From JAAYAY01 sp964429355 (GTDB lineage Bacteria > Planctomycetota > Planctomycetia > Pirellulales > Thermoguttaceae): 20,894 bases of DNA. Below, piece by piece: positions 1 to 7,673 of this stretch (positions are counted from its first letter, which is position 1; each line of letters starts with the position of its first letter). The position numbers were made by a program, and so were the translations under genes. The stretch covers positions 1 to 20,894 of the forward strand of contig CAYSCH010000139.1 of assembly GCA_964429355.1 (NCBI GenBank), given 5' to 3'. The notes under the pieces were generated by a model. It saw only the letters and a program-made list of their open reading frames with translations, did not search any database and was not told where the DNA came from.

Positions 1-162
1 CGTAATTCCAGGCCGACAATCACGCAAGAAAACCAGTAATTAAGCGGAACGTTGACAAGAAAAGAGGGCCATCGGCGAAGTAATCGTTGAGCCGCTGCTC
101 AAGGCGGGATAGAATGACTCCGAACTGGTGGACCGAGTCCTGCTTGGTGGGAGGCACCGTGC

Positions 163-1035
163 ATGTTGCGTTTCATCCTGCCCCTGTTCGTGCTTATGAT
201 CGGCTGCCAGCGTCCGGTGGCGACGGTGTTGACCTATGCCACGGCTCCGGTTCCGGCTGTGACCGATGGAGGGGCATCAACCGGAAAGATCACGCCGGGC
301 GAGTTGGGGCGAGCGGTCGCCGTGCTGCAGCAAAAGCTTCGCGATCGCAATCTCCCTTGCCACATCGCGTGGGACGCTTCGAATCAAGTGATCATTGAAG
401 TCTTCGACAAGAACCCAGCCCTGGCGCAGGAGATCGACCACTTTGTCTGCATGACTGGGACCTTCGAACTTCGCATTGCCGCCAATTCCGTCGACCACGG
501 CAAACTGATCGATAGGGCGAAGGAGACCGAAGACCGCGTAGTCCGCGACGAGCAGGGCAACCTTCTCGGATGGTGGGTTCCGGTCGATGAGGACAAGAGG
601 AGCGATCTATTGGCACAGCCTGACGTCGTGACTCGTGAGGTCAAAGGTAGTGGCAGCCCGGTCGTAGAGTTCCTTATCGTCAACGATCTTTACGGCGTCG
701 ACGGGAGCCGGCTCATCAGCGCCGCGCCGGGCGTGGATCAGACAGGACGGCCGAAAGTCACTTTTGCGCTCTCGAAGACTGGTGGGCTACTGCTGGGCGG
801 GCTGACGATGGAGAACCTTCCGGACACGAAGTCGGGGCGGGCCCGCAGATTGGCGATCGTTGTCAACGGCCGCGTCCTCTCAGCTCCGTACATCCTAACT
901 ACCATCCGAGATGGTGCGGAGATCACCGGCGATTTCACTTTGGAGGAAGTGCAAGAACTTGCCAACGTGGTGAACGCATCAACATTGCCCGTTCGCTTCA
1001 CCCGCGTGAGCATCAGGCATGTTGGCAATCAATAG
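163..1035 (+). CDS. Lipoprotein consisting of a SecD P1 head-like domain
   Basis: The 290-aa product begins with a short lipoprotein signal (hydrophobic residues 4-14, then Cys15 in the context LMIGC), so it is probably exported and lipid-anchored. Residues about 95-285 read like the periplasmic P1 region of SecD: a TGTFELRI strand near 98-105, RPKVTFALS at 196-204, RRLAIVVNGRVLSAP at 228-242 and EITGDFTLEEVQELANVVNA at 253-272. In SecD this region is followed by five or six membrane helices; here the protein stops straight after it, with no later hydrophobic segment. Known: SecDF assists late stages of Sec export using the proton gradient. Inferred: this is a stand-alone P1 paralogue that cannot itself be a proton-driven translocase and may bind exported chains or be an orphan domain. 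GGGAGG at 149-154, 8 nt upstream, supports the ATG at 163. A TTGACA at 52-57 lacks a clear -10. The gene converges on the operon ending at 1049. Confidence 0.8.
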   Translation: MLRFILPLFVLMIGCQRPVATVLTYATAPVPAVTDGGASTGKITPGELGRAVAVLQQKLRDRNLPCHIAWDASNQVIIEVFDKNPALAQEIDHFVCMTGTFELRIAANSVDHGKLIDRAKETEDRVVRDEQGNLLGWWVPVDEDKRSDLLAQPDVVTREVKGSGSPVVEFLIVNDLYGVDGSRLISAAPGVDQTGRPKVTFALSKTGGLLLGGLTMENLPDTKSGRARRLAIVVNGRVLSAPYILTTIRDGAEITGDFTLEEVQELANVVNASTLPVRFTRVSIRHVGNQ

Positions 1036-1048
1036 GATTGTCGCCCTA

Positions 1049-1318
1049 TTAACGAGCAGTCAGCAGTTTCTTCGACACCTCCAGCACGACGTCGGCGGGA
1101 ACGGCATAGGTGGTGACGCGGAGGGCACGGGCGATGGTGATTCCGACGATCTTGCCGTCGCTGGTGGCGACGAAGGGGCCCTGGTGGTCGAAGGGGAGGG
1201 CTTCACCCTTGGGGTGCAATTGGATGAGATCGCCTGCCACGGCAGGCATGACCGCGGCCAGGAAGGCGAGGGAAAGCAGAATCGGGAGGGGATGTTGTCG
1301 GCGACGAGGCATGGTCAT
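1049..1318 (-). CDS. Small secreted protein, unknown function (89 aa)
   Basis: This short gene lies inside a much longer open frame, but only its last 89 codons look like protein. The product starts MTMPRRRQHP, continues with a hydrophobic stretch at residues 11-28 and a likely signal-peptidase site after AVAG (about residue 29), leaving a mature peptide of about 60 residues. The mature part (DLIQLHPKGEALPFDHQG, then a VATSDGKIVGITIARALRV segment) has no cysteines and matches no family I recognise. The start is fixed by an ATGA overlap: its ATG (1318-1316) shares bases with the TGA (1317-1315) of the M48 protease gene, so it is probably translated by coupling. A second ATG two codons later (1312) is possible. 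The tight coupling implies a role tied to the protease, perhaps as an exported partner or substrate; that is inference. Confidence 0.65.
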   Translation of the reverse strand: MTMPRRRQHPLPILLSLAFLAAVMPAVAGDLIQLHPKGEALPFDHQGPFVATSDGKIVGITIARALRVTTYAVPADVVLEVSKKLLTAR

Positions 1319-3228
1319 ATCCGCGCATCGGGGATTCGAGTGATTCGGCGGATGAGCCTGCGGGTGCCGCGTTGCGGGGTGATCGTGCGCACCCGGCCGG
1401 GGAGTTTCAGGCGAGGCATGAGCCGGGCAACGAGGAGGGCATTGCGATCTGTCGACCAACCCCAGGAGCTGCCTGTGGGGCACAAGCAGAGGATGTACAG
1501 CCGTTGGCGAGGGAAGTGCTCGAGCTCCTTGCGGACGAGGTGAGCGGTCGCCACGCCTGGCTCTTGGGCCAGTATCTCCTGGAGGTTTGCCAGATCGTGG
1601 GCGGAAAGGTCGTGGGGGAGGAACCGATCGGAGGGTGAGAGGCGGGACCGTTCGCGTTCGGCACCGGCGCATGCGGCCTCGAAGCGGCTGAGTTGGCGGT
1701 GGACCTCCTGGAGCGGTTCGGCCAGGCCGGCCAGGCGGTAATGCTGGGCCAAGGCGGCGCAAGCGGATGGGATCAGGGGATCGTCCTGCGAGTCGATGAT
1801 CTGCTGGAGCAGGCGGACGGCTTCGTCGGAATCGTTTTCGAGCAACCGCTGACCGAGCATGAGCCGGGCAGGCGAGTGGTCGGGGCGGAGGGCGAGCATC
1901 TGCCGGAGGAGCGGTTCGGCTGCCTTGGGGCCGTCGAGTTCCAGGACTTCGGTAGCATTCTGCCAGAGGAGTTCCGGGGACGCGTTGCCGCCGGTTGCTG
2001 CCAACTCTCGCGACTGGATCGCACGTTGCAGCGAAGCTGCCCGTCCGTGGCGGTGACGCCACAACGGCCGGATTTCGCGCTGCCATACGGCGTCGACGTC
2101 CTGGCGAATGCCACCGAGAGAGTTGCCGAAGAGAGACACGGCCGCCGAGAGCCGGGCGGCGGCGGGGAATTCGTCGGCCGACAACGAGACGGGCGCGGAT
2201 CCGATGGCTCGGATTCGGTCGGCGAAGGAGGGGTGCGTTTCGAGATGGTCGGTGAGCCGGGAGGCCGTTTGTGCCATCCAGCGTCGGGCGTCGACGGGGT
2301 CGGGCATGGCCGGCAAGGCAGCGATGATCCTGGAGACGGCATCGCCGGGGGGCTGCGGATCGGTCTTCGCTCGTTGCCAGAGATCGCGCCAGAGTTCCTC
2401 TTCGACGCGACGGCCCTGACATTCAATCCGCCAAAGGGCGGAAGCCATCTCGCCGGGACTTGTCCACTGGACCGCCAGGCGGTCGGCAGTGTACTCGTCG
2501 ATCCGCGACAGCACCAGCGCATGGGCATTGAACCGCGGCCAGTACCAGTCGAGGAACTTTGCCAGGGACTTCTGGATAATCCGCCCGGTGCTGGACGAAG
2601 CTGGCTGGCGGAGCCGTTCGAACACACGCTCCCACGTCCGGCGCAACCGGTAGACCCAACTGGTGAAACGGGCATGGCGGCGAGAGAGGTGGGCGACCTC
2701 ATGGGCCAGGATGGACTCGAACTCCCTTGGCGAGACGGTCTCCAGGAGTGGAAGACCAAGGATCAAGTAGTGCCGCGGCCAGCCGAAGACGCCCAGACGG
2801 GGAATTTCCTGAACCCCGGCATTGAACTCGGGCGTGATCAGGACCCGGCTGATTCGTCCGGAGCGAAGGGCAGTTCGCAACCTGGCAAGCGTGTCGAACA
2901 ATTCGGGCGATTCCCTGGCAAGGAGCCGCCGTCCGGGCGGCGGCTTGAGTCCGACCCAGAAGAGTTCGGCCGCCTGAATCGCACCCAAGGTGAGCAGGAG
3001 GCTGCCGATCAACAGCAGGATGATTCCCAGTGCCGTGTTGACGGCCACGGCGCCGAAGAAGAATGCCAGGGCGATCAGCAGCACGAGGACGGACCAGAAG
3101 AGAAAAGCCACGTAGCCGACGGCGATCCACAGGGCGGTTGCCATCCGCAGGGCATGGGGCCGATTGAAGAAACGGGTCTCGATGCGGTCGACCATTGCGT
3201 CGACCTGCTCGCGAGTGAGGTTCGCCAC
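1315..3228 (-). CDS. Membrane-anchored M48-family zinc metalloprotease with TPR-like C-terminus
   Basis: The 637-aa protein carries two hydrophobic segments near the N-terminus (about residues 31-60 and 63-90). A catalytic domain follows with the zinc-binding HEVAH motif at 176-180 and a downstream glutamate in DEYTAD (Glu245, Asp249), the arrangement of peptidase family M48 (HtpX/Ste24/Oma1 relatives). Residues about 415-520 contain helical repeats of TPR character (AEPLLRQMLALRPDHSPARLMLGQRLL). The C-terminus is arginine-rich. It is much longer than HtpX (about 290 aa), so the C-terminal half is an added module, perhaps for substrate choice. The start is a GTG at 3228: an AGGAG (plus-strand CTCCT at 3236-3240) lies 7 nt upstream, and the nearby ATG at 3230 is out of frame. 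The RBS overlaps the stop codon of the upstream zinc-ribbon/TPR gene, so the two are one operon. Proteolysis of membrane or misfolded proteins is inferred from the family. Confidence 0.88.
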   Translation of the reverse strand: MANLTREQVDAMVDRIETRFFNRPHALRMATALWIAVGYVAFLFWSVLVLLIALAFFFGAVAVNTALGIILLLIGSLLLTLGAIQAAELFWVGLKPPPGRRLLARESPELFDTLARLRTALRSGRISRVLITPEFNAGVQEIPRLGVFGWPRHYLILGLPLLETVSPREFESILAHEVAHLSRRHARFTSWVYRLRRTWERVFERLRQPASSSTGRIIQKSLAKFLDWYWPRFNAHALVLSRIDEYTADRLAVQWTSPGEMASALWRIECQGRRVEEELWRDLWQRAKTDPQPPGDAVSRIIAALPAMPDPVDARRWMAQTASRLTDHLETHPSFADRIRAIGSAPVSLSADEFPAAARLSAAVSLFGNSLGGIRQDVDAVWQREIRPLWRHRHGRAASLQRAIQSRELAATGGNASPELLWQNATEVLELDGPKAAEPLLRQMLALRPDHSPARLMLGQRLLENDSDEAVRLLQQIIDSQDDPLIPSACAALAQHYRLAGLAEPLQEVHRQLSRFEAACAGAERERSRLSPSDRFLPHDLSAHDLANLQEILAQEPGVATAHLVRKELEHFPRQRLYILCLCPTGSSWGWSTDRNALLVARLMPRLKLPGRVRTITPQRGTRRLIRRITRIPDARI

Positions 3229-3238
3229 ATCTCTTCTC

Positions 3239-5809
3239 CTACTGTTCCCGCTCGATCGCCTGTCGAACCAACTGGTAAGGAGGCATATGGCTTACGTTCA
3301 AGTGCCGGGCTTGTTCCGTCAGAGACTTCTTCTGATCCGGCAGTTGCAGACTCAAGGAGGCCAGCAAGAGGGCCTTGACGCCCGGATACAGGACGATGCT
3401 GTCGAGCTGATCCCGGGTGGGAGCCGCCGAGCTGCGGAGCATGGCGGCGACACGCTGCATTTCACTGGTCTGTTCATCGAATCGAGCGCAGGCTTTCTCG
3501 CACCAGACGACCGCTTGACCTTCGTTTCCCTGCAGGCGGAAGGCGATACTGACGGCCAGTGCATTCCACGGTTCCGCCAGGGCTTTCTCCAGGGTCGGAT
3601 CTTTTTCCACATCCTCGGGCCGGCCAATCGCCGTAAGACCGTGGAGCCGTGTTTCGGCCGAGAGCGCTCGTTCTGCGAGAACCGTGGGGCCCTCCAGAGC
3701 CTTGAGATCTCCCAGAATGTACGACACCACCTGACCATACCAACCTACCCAGTCCGCCGATCGAACGTCGGCGGGCAGGGCCTCTCTCCACTCGTCAAAC
3801 GATTTCTTCGCCGCTTCCATTTCGTCCTGCGAAACGAGCAGGTCGCAAAGATACACCATCGCTTCGGCACGTTCTTGAAGATCCGTGGCTGCCACGTGGC
3901 TCCTGTAGTCCTGTTCCAGAGTCGACGTGTCACCAAGGGCCAGCCCGCTCAAGTGCCTGAGCGACCGCACACTGGAATCCCGGAGCCCGAGGTCGAACGC
4001 TTTCTGCGAGAGCGTTCGACATTCCGCCCAGTCGCCATGAGAAGCCGCATTGTAGGCCCGAGCCATCCACGGCCAGGCAAGACCGGGATCGCTCTCGATG
4101 GATTTTCGGAAATAGTCTTCCGCCTGGCGACAATCCGAGGCGACGCGACCTCTCAGATACAGCAGCCCGGCGTCCTTGGGGGTCTCGTTCAGATGTGCGT
4201 CGTAGTCATTGGCCAAACGCGTTTCACGAGCGGCATTTCGATCCAAGTCGAGATAGGTGCGATGCCACGGTATCGAGACCGGAGGTATCCAGAGTCCGCG
4301 TGCCAGGAAATCTTCGGCGCGCTGGATCTGCTGAGAACTCCGGCAGAAAGAAACATAACTCTCCAGCAACTCGCCGTCGCGAGGATTGCTGCGCAGACGA
4401 TTCTCGGCGAAACGCAAGGCTGCCTCCATATCGGCCATTTGCGTGGCAACCTGCAGCAGAAGGCTCGGCGACTCCTGAACGCGGCCCAGGTGCGTTTTTG
4501 TTACGACGGCGTTTTTGCCTTCGACGCTGAGCGTGCTCGGCGGATCCTCGAACGGATAGTCAACGTGCGGCGCATAATAGCAGCGTTCGCCGATCACAAG
4601 GCGGACCTCGGGGGGCGACGGGGCGACCGCGTAATGGATCTTCTGATAGGTGAATGCCGATGCGCCGCCAAGGCACAGCACCCAGACCGGGGATTTTGTC
4701 CAGCGTTCGAAATAGCCCGTTCGCATTTCGAAATCGAATTCCTCCTCAACCGCTCCGGTGACCTTGGCGCGATGGTGTCCTTCGGGCAGATCGAGCTTGC
4801 TCATGGATGCGACCTCCACGGGCCGGCCGCCGTCGAGCGAGAGCTGAAGCGGGGGCCCGCAATCGTTCAGAGCAAAGACGGTTCGGTGCCGGCGATGATG
4901 TTCGTTGACCAAGCCCATCCCCACGACGGCCAGCAGGACCACCACCGCGGCGATGGCCCACCGGCGCTGCCCGGCCGAGTACTTTCCGCTCTTGGCGCTG
5001 AACAGACCGGTCAGGGAAAAGGCCCGTTTGGGGAGCATGGACTGCCACTCTCCCAAGGTCTTTTCGGAGGTTTTCACGAACTTGCGGAAGTCGTGAATCT
5101 GCCCGGCGTCCGGGATCTCGTCAAGTAGATGCCGGCAGATCGCGAGGACCTCTTCGTGGCGGCCCGCCCGTTGATAGGCGTGGGCCAGGGATTCCAGCGG
5201 GCCCAGGTTGTACATCTGGCCGGCGCCGGGTTCCTCGAGGAAACCGAGCAATTCCCGGGCCTGGTCAAGTTCACCGGTCACCATCCGGATGATTGCCACG
5301 CCCACGCGGGCGTCGGGCAAGTCGGGTCGCAATTGGAGGGCTTTTTCAAACAGGCTGGTGGCTTCGTCAAACAGGCCCAGTTGCCTCAACTGCGCCGCCA
5401 GGCCGGCGCAAAGCAGGGCACTTTCGGGAAACTCCTCGAGGGCCTGGGCACGAAATTCGGCAGCTTCTTGCTGCATGCGGAAGCCGAGGAAGCTGGCATG
5501 AACTTCCAAGGCCGCCTCGGGGGAGGGATTCTCTCGATAGGCGTGCATCGCGCCGGACACACCCAATTGCCTCGAGGTTTCCCACTTTTGTGCGTTGGCG
5601 GCAAAGTGCCGCGAGCAATGGGGACACTGATCGATGATCCGGCGGCGTCCGAGCGGAATCACAGGAATGAACACAAAAACAACCCAGAGCCGGGTATCGT
5701 AAGACTCCAGGTTCGTCTGCGCACCACAGGATTGGCAAACACCGACTCGGGTCTGGCGGTTCCGTTTCCCGTAGTAGTGCGTTCCGATTCCGTTGACGGT
5801 CATTGGCAT
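3239..5809 (-). CDS. Zinc-ribbon, single-pass membrane protein with two TPR regions
   Basis: The 856-aa protein opens with a zinc-ribbon-like arrangement: Cys25-x2-Cys28 and Cys62-x2-Cys65, with a hydrophobic loop (LWVVFVFIPVIPLG, 41-54) between the pairs. Residues about 98-235 form TPR-type helical repeats (ATSLFEKALQLRPDLPDARV). One clear transmembrane helix lies at about 284-301. It is followed by a short beta-rich segment of PEGA-like character (LSLDGGRPVEVASMSKLDLPEGHH, about 323-346, quoted here only as a location), and more TPR-like helices run from about 448 to the end. Inferred topology: ribbon and first TPR region on one side of the membrane, second TPR region on the other. It is the first gene of the operon that continues into the M48 protease 10 nt downstream, so it may be a scaffold or adaptor for that protease. 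The ATG at 5809 has GGGAG 9 nt upstream; an in-frame ATG at 5803 is possible. No specific function is recognised. Confidence 0.82.
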   Translation of the reverse strand: MPMTVNGIGTHYYGKRNRQTRVGVCQSCGAQTNLESYDTRLWVVFVFIPVIPLGRRRIIDQCPHCSRHFAANAQKWETSRQLGVSGAMHAYRENPSPEAALEVHASFLGFRMQQEAAEFRAQALEEFPESALLCAGLAAQLRQLGLFDEATSLFEKALQLRPDLPDARVGVAIIRMVTGELDQARELLGFLEEPGAGQMYNLGPLESLAHAYQRAGRHEEVLAICRHLLDEIPDAGQIHDFRKFVKTSEKTLGEWQSMLPKRAFSLTGLFSAKSGKYSAGQRRWAIAAVVVLLAVVGMGLVNEHHRRHRTVFALNDCGPPLQLSLDGGRPVEVASMSKLDLPEGHHRAKVTGAVEEEFDFEMRTGYFERWTKSPVWVLCLGGASAFTYQKIHYAVAPSPPEVRLVIGERCYYAPHVDYPFEDPPSTLSVEGKNAVVTKTHLGRVQESPSLLLQVATQMADMEAALRFAENRLRSNPRDGELLESYVSFCRSSQQIQRAEDFLARGLWIPPVSIPWHRTYLDLDRNAARETRLANDYDAHLNETPKDAGLLYLRGRVASDCRQAEDYFRKSIESDPGLAWPWMARAYNAASHGDWAECRTLSQKAFDLGLRDSSVRSLRHLSGLALGDTSTLEQDYRSHVAATDLQERAEAMVYLCDLLVSQDEMEAAKKSFDEWREALPADVRSADWVGWYGQVVSYILGDLKALEGPTVLAERALSAETRLHGLTAIGRPEDVEKDPTLEKALAEPWNALAVSIAFRLQGNEGQAVVWCEKACARFDEQTSEMQRVAAMLRSSAAPTRDQLDSIVLYPGVKALLLASLSLQLPDQKKSLTEQARHLNVSHMPPYQLVRQAIEREQ

Positions 5810-5884
5810 CGTGGGCTTCTCCCGGCGTTACTCCCATGCGGACGGTCGATCTGGTTCGGCGCAAGGACCAGTGTACCGTAGATC

Positions 5885-5899
5885 GTGGGCAATGCCCAC
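5885..5899. repeat. Short perfect palindrome (6-bp arms, 3-nt loop)
   Basis: GTGGGC-AAT-GCCCAC reads as a perfect stem with a tight loop. It lies 76 nt upstream of the zinc-ribbon/TPR start, outside coding sequence. Its look is that of small interspersed GC-rich palindromes common in planctomycete intergenic DNA; with only one copy in the window this is inference. Confidence 0.5.
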
Positions 5900-6033
5900 A
5901 CGGCTCTCGATTCAGCAATCTTGACCCGAGTGAATGCCCGGCAGGGGGCAAGCCCTCGCGCAGTATGCATGGTCGAGCGGCGGTGAAGGAAGCGCAGGGC
6001 AAGGCAGGAGAAGAACCGCGAGAAACCCGATCC

Positions 6034-6057
6034 GTGCCGTCTGGCGGCACTCCTTTT
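6034..6057 (+). terminator. Hairpin followed by a short T run (terminator-like)
   Basis: GTGCCG (6034-6039) and CGGCAC (6045-6050) form a 6-bp stem with a 5-nt loop, followed by TCCTTTT ending at 6057. On the plus strand this resembles a weak intrinsic terminator, yet no plus-strand gene ends nearby. It may instead be an interspersed palindromic element like the one at 5885-5899. Confidence 0.35.
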
Positions 6058-6175
6058 CTGACGTCGACCGGCCAAACTCGTGCATGCCTGGCGAAAGAGC
6101 TTCTTTCAGCCCTGGCGTCGCGTCAAGTTCACCGCCAAAATCTGTTTCTCGGCAGTGGTTTGGGCATGTGGCACG

Positions 6176-6205
6176 TTGAAAACAGAGTTCCAGGTCTGCT
6201 ACGAT
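6176..6205 (+). promoter_or_regulatory. Possible promoter of the DUF1080 gene
   Basis: TTGAAA (6176-6181) and TACGAT (6200-6205) are 18 bp apart, a fair sigma-70-type match. Transcription from here would give a leader of about 135 nt before the ATG at 6346. No other candidate nearby is as good, but short matches of this kind arise by chance. Confidence 0.35.
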
Positions 6206-6345
6206 TCGTTCTGCTGGAGGTGTGACCGAATTGCCGGCAGAGACCCGAGGCCGGGTCAGGCTTCGATTGGGCGTTGTCGCTGCGGAGTCGTCCATGGAAC
6301 GACACCGCGTGTTGTTTTCATCTTTGCGAGAATTGGGAGACCGGT

Positions 6346-7122
6346 ATGAGAAACGCAGTCTGGATCATGTCTGGCGCGCTGTTCCTGTCGTTGTTCGTTG
6401 GATTGACCCGGTCGCCGATCGCGGAGTGCAAGGCCGGCGAGGAGGCAACGGCTGCCGACGGTCGGGCCGACGCCGCGCAATTCGTCGAACTCTTCAACGG
6501 CCGCGATCTGGCGGGCTGGGTGAATGTCAACACGGATCCAGATACCTGGTCGGTCAAGGACGGCCTGCTGGTGTGCAGCGGCAAGCCCATTGGCGTGATG
6601 CGGTCGGAGAAACAGTATGAAAACTTCGTCTTGCACATCGAGTGGCGTCACATGCAGGCCGGCGGCAACTCAGGGGTATTCGTGTGGAGCGAGGGATTCG
6701 TGCCTCCGGGAAGTAATCTTCCCAAGGGAATGGAGGTGCAGATGCTGGAACTGGAATGGGTCAACCTGAACCGGGTCAAAGACGGCGGGCCTCAGCACAT
6801 CGGCTACATTTCCGGCGAACTGTTTGGCGCAGGCGGCCTCACTGCCACCCCCGACAACCCTCGCGGCAACCGGAGCATGTCGTGGGAGTTGCGATGCCAG
6901 GGAAAGGGCCAGTGGAATGTCTATGACGTCGTCTGCGTCGACGGCACGGTAAAACTGGCGATCAACGGCAAGTTCGTCAATTCCATCCGCGATTCCTCGG
7001 TGCGCAAGGGCTATCTCTGCCTGGAATCGGAAGGCGCGGAAATCCACTTCCGCAACATCCGGATCCTGGAATTGCCCCCCGGTATCACCACGGCAGAACA
7101 GACCGCGAAGTTGATCGAATAG
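6346..7122 (+). CDS. Secreted DUF1080 / 3-keto-disaccharide hydrolase-type protein
   Basis: The 258-aa product has a signal peptide (MRNAVWIMSGALFLSLF onward, cleavage likely near residue 30). A single DUF1080 domain follows: FVELFNGRDLAGW at 46-58, a TWSVKDGLLVCSG strand pair at 67-79, the conserved GGNSGVFVW at 106-114, and a jelly-roll-like end with IHFRNIRI near the C-terminus. This concanavalin-like fold is greatly expanded in planctomycetes and is annotated as 3-keto-glucoside/3-keto-disaccharide hydrolase, cleaving glycosidic bonds of sugars oxidised at C3. Activity here is inferred from the family. The ATG at 6346 is preferred over the in-frame ATG 24 codons upstream because GGGAG (6335-6339) lies 6 nt before it and the signal peptide starts there. 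The gene stands alone and converges on the hydrolase stub at 7129. Confidence 0.87.
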   Translation: MRNAVWIMSGALFLSLFVGLTRSPIAECKAGEEATAADGRADAAQFVELFNGRDLAGWVNVNTDPDTWSVKDGLLVCSGKPIGVMRSEKQYENFVLHIEWRHMQAGGNSGVFVWSEGFVPPGSNLPKGMEVQMLELEWVNLNRVKDGGPQHIGYISGELFGAGGLTATPDNPRGNRSMSWELRCQGKGQWNVYDVVCVDGTVKLAINGKFVNSIRDSSVRKGYLCLESEGAEIHFRNIRILELPPGITTAEQTAKLIE

Positions 7123-7128
7123 GTGCGG

Positions 7129-7357
7129 TTACGGTTGCGGCAATTGTTCCTGCACGAATGTCACGGCTTTTCCGGTGACCCCGGGGACGGGCGCCCGCCA
7201 AACCGTGATTGGCCCCCTCGATGACGACCAGCTCGGCCTTGACGCCGGCGCTCTTGAGCCGCTCGTGAAGACTACGGGCGCGCTCGATCGGCGCCGTCGT
7301 ATCGGCGTGGCCGTGGACCTGTATGACCGGCGGATCGATTTCACCACGCAAGGCCAT
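7129..7357 (-). pseudogene. Truncated, frameshifted C-terminus of an alpha/beta hydrolase
   Basis: In one minus-strand frame, about 7345 down to 7195 encodes PPVIQVHGHADTTAPIERA, then SLHERLKSAGVKAELVVIEGANHGL. This is the typical end of an alpha/beta hydrolase (prolyl oligopeptidase / dienelactone hydrolase-like), including the aspartate loop (HGHAD) and the catalytic histidine (ANHG). Just after it the homology jumps to a second frame that reads PGVTGKAVTFVQEQLPQP and ends at a TAA (7131-7129). Removing one base from the CCCCGGGG run at 7179-7186 rejoins the frames. The nucleophile-serine half of the enzyme is absent: upstream of about 7357 there is no recognisable coding sequence. It is therefore a decayed remnant whose N-terminal part was deleted. 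The single-base shift alone could be a sequencing error in the run, but the missing two thirds could not. Confidence 0.7.
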
Positions 7358-7673
7358 TACTCCTCCTGCTGGTCGCAGGGACTTGAGGCATGGAGCCGAT
7401 CGCAAGAAAGGCCTTCTCTCCGCAAACTGGTGGTAGCATACGGAGGCGCGCGCGAAATGGCATGATTGTACGGTTTTGCCGGGAGTTTCGGTTATTCTGG
7501 TTGTAAGCAGAAGAACAAGTCAGCCGCAATGACCAGCAACCACTGGCCGATGACAAATCCGGCGTCTTCTCAGCGTACCACCTATCAGGAAGGCTCGCGG
7601 AGCTGGTCAATGGCCTCCTGTCCGCTGACACTTGGCTTCCGGTCCGCGACGATTATCAAGGATGTAATGAATC

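Larger units (their letters stand above)
5810..6345. other. Intergenic region between divergent genes, with two palindromes
   Basis: These 536 nt separate the start of the minus-strand zinc-ribbon/TPR operon from the start of the plus-strand DUF1080 gene. Open frames on either strand here give compositionally poor proteins with no motif and no good RBS, so I see no gene. The stretch must hold the promoters of both flanking units. It contains hairpin-forming palindromes at 5885-5899 and 6034-6050 and a possible sigma-70-type promoter at 6176-6205. Confidence 0.6.

Noticed and set aside
1319..2422. N-terminal 368 codons of a 457-codon minus-strand frame
   Set aside because: Arginine/proline-rich out-of-frame reading of the M48 gene; only the last 89 codons, starting at 1318, look like protein.
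1693..3378. 561-codon plus-strand open frame
   Set aside because: It lies opposite the M48 protease gene and gives a glycine/glutamate-rich product without motif; it is an antisense shadow typical of GC-rich coding DNA.
3164..5128. 654-codon plus-strand open frame
   Set aside because: It is antisense to the zinc-ribbon/TPR gene, whose minus-strand product has clear ribbon, TM and TPR features; the plus frame has none.
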